From positions 1 through 6,773 of the forward strand of contig JAKSQA010000055.1 of the NCBI GenBank assembly GCA_024404335.1: DNA of 6,773 nt, written 5' to 3'. The notes beneath the pieces were generated by a model. The model was not told the origin of the DNA. It did no database searches and saw only the letters and a program-made list of their open reading frames with translations. The DNA comes from Mailhella sp. GTDB lineage: Bacteria; Desulfobacterota; Desulfovibrionia; Desulfovibrionales; Desulfovibrionaceae. Shown one piece after another: positions 5,604 to 6,773 of this stretch. The position numbers were made by a program, and so were the translations under genes. The stretch's first letter is position 1. Every line of letters begins with the position of its first letter.

Positions 5604-6321
5604 CCTGCTGAACGGACACGTCTCCGAAGGCGACGGAAGCGCGCTCTACCAGGCATCCTCCCTGGTCAAGCCCGTAAGCGGTCCTGCGGGGGAGCTCACT
5701 ATTCTCAAAGGCGTCGATCTGACCGTCCGTGCCGGGGAGACCCTCGCCATAGTAGGCTCATCCGGATCGGGAAAATCAACCCTCCTGCACATACTCGGGA
5801 CTCTGGACAGGGCCACATCGGGAACCCTGCTGTTCGAAGGGCGCGATCTCACGCGTCTGTCCCCGACGGAGGCCGCCGTCTTCCGCAGCAGGGAACTGGG
5901 ATTCGTCTTCCAGTTCCACCACCTGCTTCCTGAGTTCACGACGGTCGAGAACGTCGCGATGCAGGCCATCATCGCCGGGCTTCCCCGGAAGAAGGCCCTT
6001 GAGATGGCTGAGGAGGCACTGGAGCGCGTAGGTCTTTCGGAACGCCGCAGCCACCATGTGACCACGCTTTCCGGAGGAGAGCGGCAGCGCGCGGCCATTG
6101 CGAGAGCCACGCTGATGCACCCCAAAGTTCTGCTCGCCGATGAACCGACGGGCAACCTTGATGAGAAAACCGGAGCCCGGGTCACGGAGGTCCTCAGGGA
6201 TCTGAACCGTGAACTGGGCATGACGCTTGTCATAGTGACGCATAACCAGGAGCTTGCGGCCTGCATGGACCGCAGTCTTGAACTGAGATTCGGAGAACTC
6301 TATGCGCAGAATCCTTGCTGA
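5596..6321 (+). CDS. lolD: Lipoprotein-releasing ABC transporter ATP-binding protein
   Basis: This is the cytoplasmic ATPase that powers lipoprotein release by the LolC/E permease. It has 241 residues, close to the roughly 230 of other LolD proteins. The nucleotide-binding motifs are complete: Walker A GSSGSGKST at 54–62, Q-loop Gln106, ABC signature LSGGERQ at 158–164, Walker B VLLADE at 178–183, and H-loop His216. The stretch FQFHHLLPEFTTVENVAM around 105–122 is characteristic of LolD rather than other ABC ATPases. The usual aromatic A-loop residue seems absent: the LxKxY position reads LVKPV at 23–27. I chose the ATG at 5596 because it overlaps the lolC stop in ATGAGTAG, typical of translational coupling, with GAGG at 5583–5586 upstream. 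An in-frame ATG at 5500 would add residues that are only lolC read in another frame. Its own end overlaps the next gene by 20 bases. Confidence 0.96.
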   Translation: MSSLLNGHVSEGDGSALYQASSLVKPVSGPAGELTILKGVDLTVRAGETLAIVGSSGSGKSTLLHILGTLDRATSGTLLFEGRDLTRLSPTEAAVFRSRELGFVFQFHHLLPEFTTVENVAMQAIIAGLPRKKALEMAEEALERVGLSERRSHHVTTLSGGERQRAAIARATLMHPKVLLADEPTGNLDEKTGARVTEVLRDLNRELGMTLVIVTHNQELAACMDRSLELRFGELYAQNPC

Positions 6322-6773
6322 TCTTCTTGCCATTGCCGTCTGCTTCTTCATGTATGCTGCGGCTTCGGCGGCGGAAGCCAGGGTCCTCGTCCTGCCCTTT
6401 GCCGTCAACGGGCCTGCCGGCTCGGCTCAGCTCGCGAAGGATATCCCCGTCCTCGTGGGAAGCGAGCTGGGGAAGAGGGGCTTCAGGGCGGTGCCTGCCG
6501 CCGCACCTTCACGCGGAGCTGAAACGTCCGCGAGCGCCCGGACCAAGGCGCTTTCCGCCCATGCCCGCTATGCGGTATGGGGAACGCTCAACCAGGCCGG
6601 CGAAGGCTTCAGCCTTGACATGCAGTGCGTGGAGGCCTCTTCCGGCGGTGCCCGGCCGTACCACATGGAAGGAGCGAGCCTTCTTGAGCTGCAGCCTGTG
6701 ATAGGAACGCTCGTCGGCCAGGTGGCCGCAGGCCTTGAAAGCAGCGCCGGCGCTCCGATCGCGGCCGCGGCGA
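6302..6773 (+). CDS. bamA: Probable BamA (Omp85-family) outer-membrane assembly factor, N-terminal extra domain only (partial)
   Basis: The first 157 codons of a gene that runs off the window. The ATG at 6302 lies inside the end of lolD, with GGAG at 6292–6295 six bases upstream, so translation is probably coupled. Residues 1–24 are a signal peptide: MRR, a hydrophobic core, then AASAA. The mature part is a small α/β domain: strand RVLVLPFAVN at 27–36, helix about 42–58, GFRAVPA at 60–66, helix about 76–88, then YAVWGTL at 90–96 and FSLDMQCVEA at 103–112, and a helix about 127–146. It ends entering an Ala-rich linker. This resembles TolB-N/CsgG-type domains. Desulfovibrio-type BamA proteins, as I remember them, carry such a domain before the POTRA repeats, and bamA follows lolD there. 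No POTRA or barrel sequence is visible, so the BamA name rests on context. A stand-alone TolB-like periplasmic protein is the main alternative. Confidence 0.6.
   Translation, partial: MRRILADLLAIAVCFFMYAAASAAEARVLVLPFAVNGPAGSAQLAKDIPVLVGSELGKRGFRAVPAAAPSRGAETSASARTKALSAHARYAVWGTLNQAGEGFSLDMQCVEASSGGARPYHMEGASLLELQPVIGTLVGQVAAGLESSAGAPIAAAA

Noticed and set aside
1..6773. Undescribed defence, mobile or biosynthetic system
   Set aside because: All substantial genes belong to known housekeeping or common families, with no transposase, integrase, toxin, nuclease, repeat array or unusual gene cluster.

Overview
The window looks like ordinary core chromosome of a GC-rich, Gram-negative bacterium, most probably a member of the Desulfovibrionaceae. 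This rests on the LysRS, DnaA-like and LolC/LolD protein sequences, on the order lysS – lolC/E – lolD – bamA-like gene (which I recall from Desulfovibrio), and on a BamA-like N-terminus that carries an extra globular domain. The taxon is an inference from memory of these families; no search was possible.

Layout. (1) Bases 1–509, plus strand: the C-terminal part of a DnaA-like initiator (sensor-2 helix and DNA-binding domain IV). An in-frame TAG at 21–23 separates it from anything upstream, so it is a truncated gene, a pseudogene remnant, or a sequence that is wrong or rearranged at the window edge. (2) Bases 543–2415, minus strand: two genes read towards the DnaA fragment. A secreted phosphodiester-glycosidase (NAGPA/DUF2233-like) protein comes first, then, 46 bases downstream, an EamA/DMT-family ten-helix permease. 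A GC-rich hairpin lies in the 33-base gap between the converging reading frames. (3) Bases 2416–2715: a 300-base divergent intergenic region with no convincing gene. Its lysS-proximal end has an AT-rich patch with a 12-base palindrome, several hairpins, and a clear ribosome binding site in front of a TTG start. (4) Bases 2716–6773, plus strand: lysS, then after 62 bases lolC/E, which overlaps lolD by 8 bases, which overlaps the partial bamA-like gene by 20 bases. No terminator is visible between them, so they are probably co-transcribed.

How the genes work together. LolC/E and LolD form the ABC machine that extracts outer-membrane lipoproteins from the inner membrane. The following gene probably encodes the core of the outer-membrane β-barrel insertase. 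The operon therefore joins a housekeeping tRNA synthetase to envelope biogenesis. Only one LolC/E-type permease gene is present, which fits a homodimeric LolF-like transporter unless a second gene lies elsewhere. The minus-strand pair has no evident link to the operon.

I found no evidence of a mobile element, CRISPR array, RNA gene or undescribed defence or biosynthetic system. The most useful leads are the disrupted DnaA-like gene at the left edge, the structured lysS leader and the extra N-terminal domain on the BamA-like protein.
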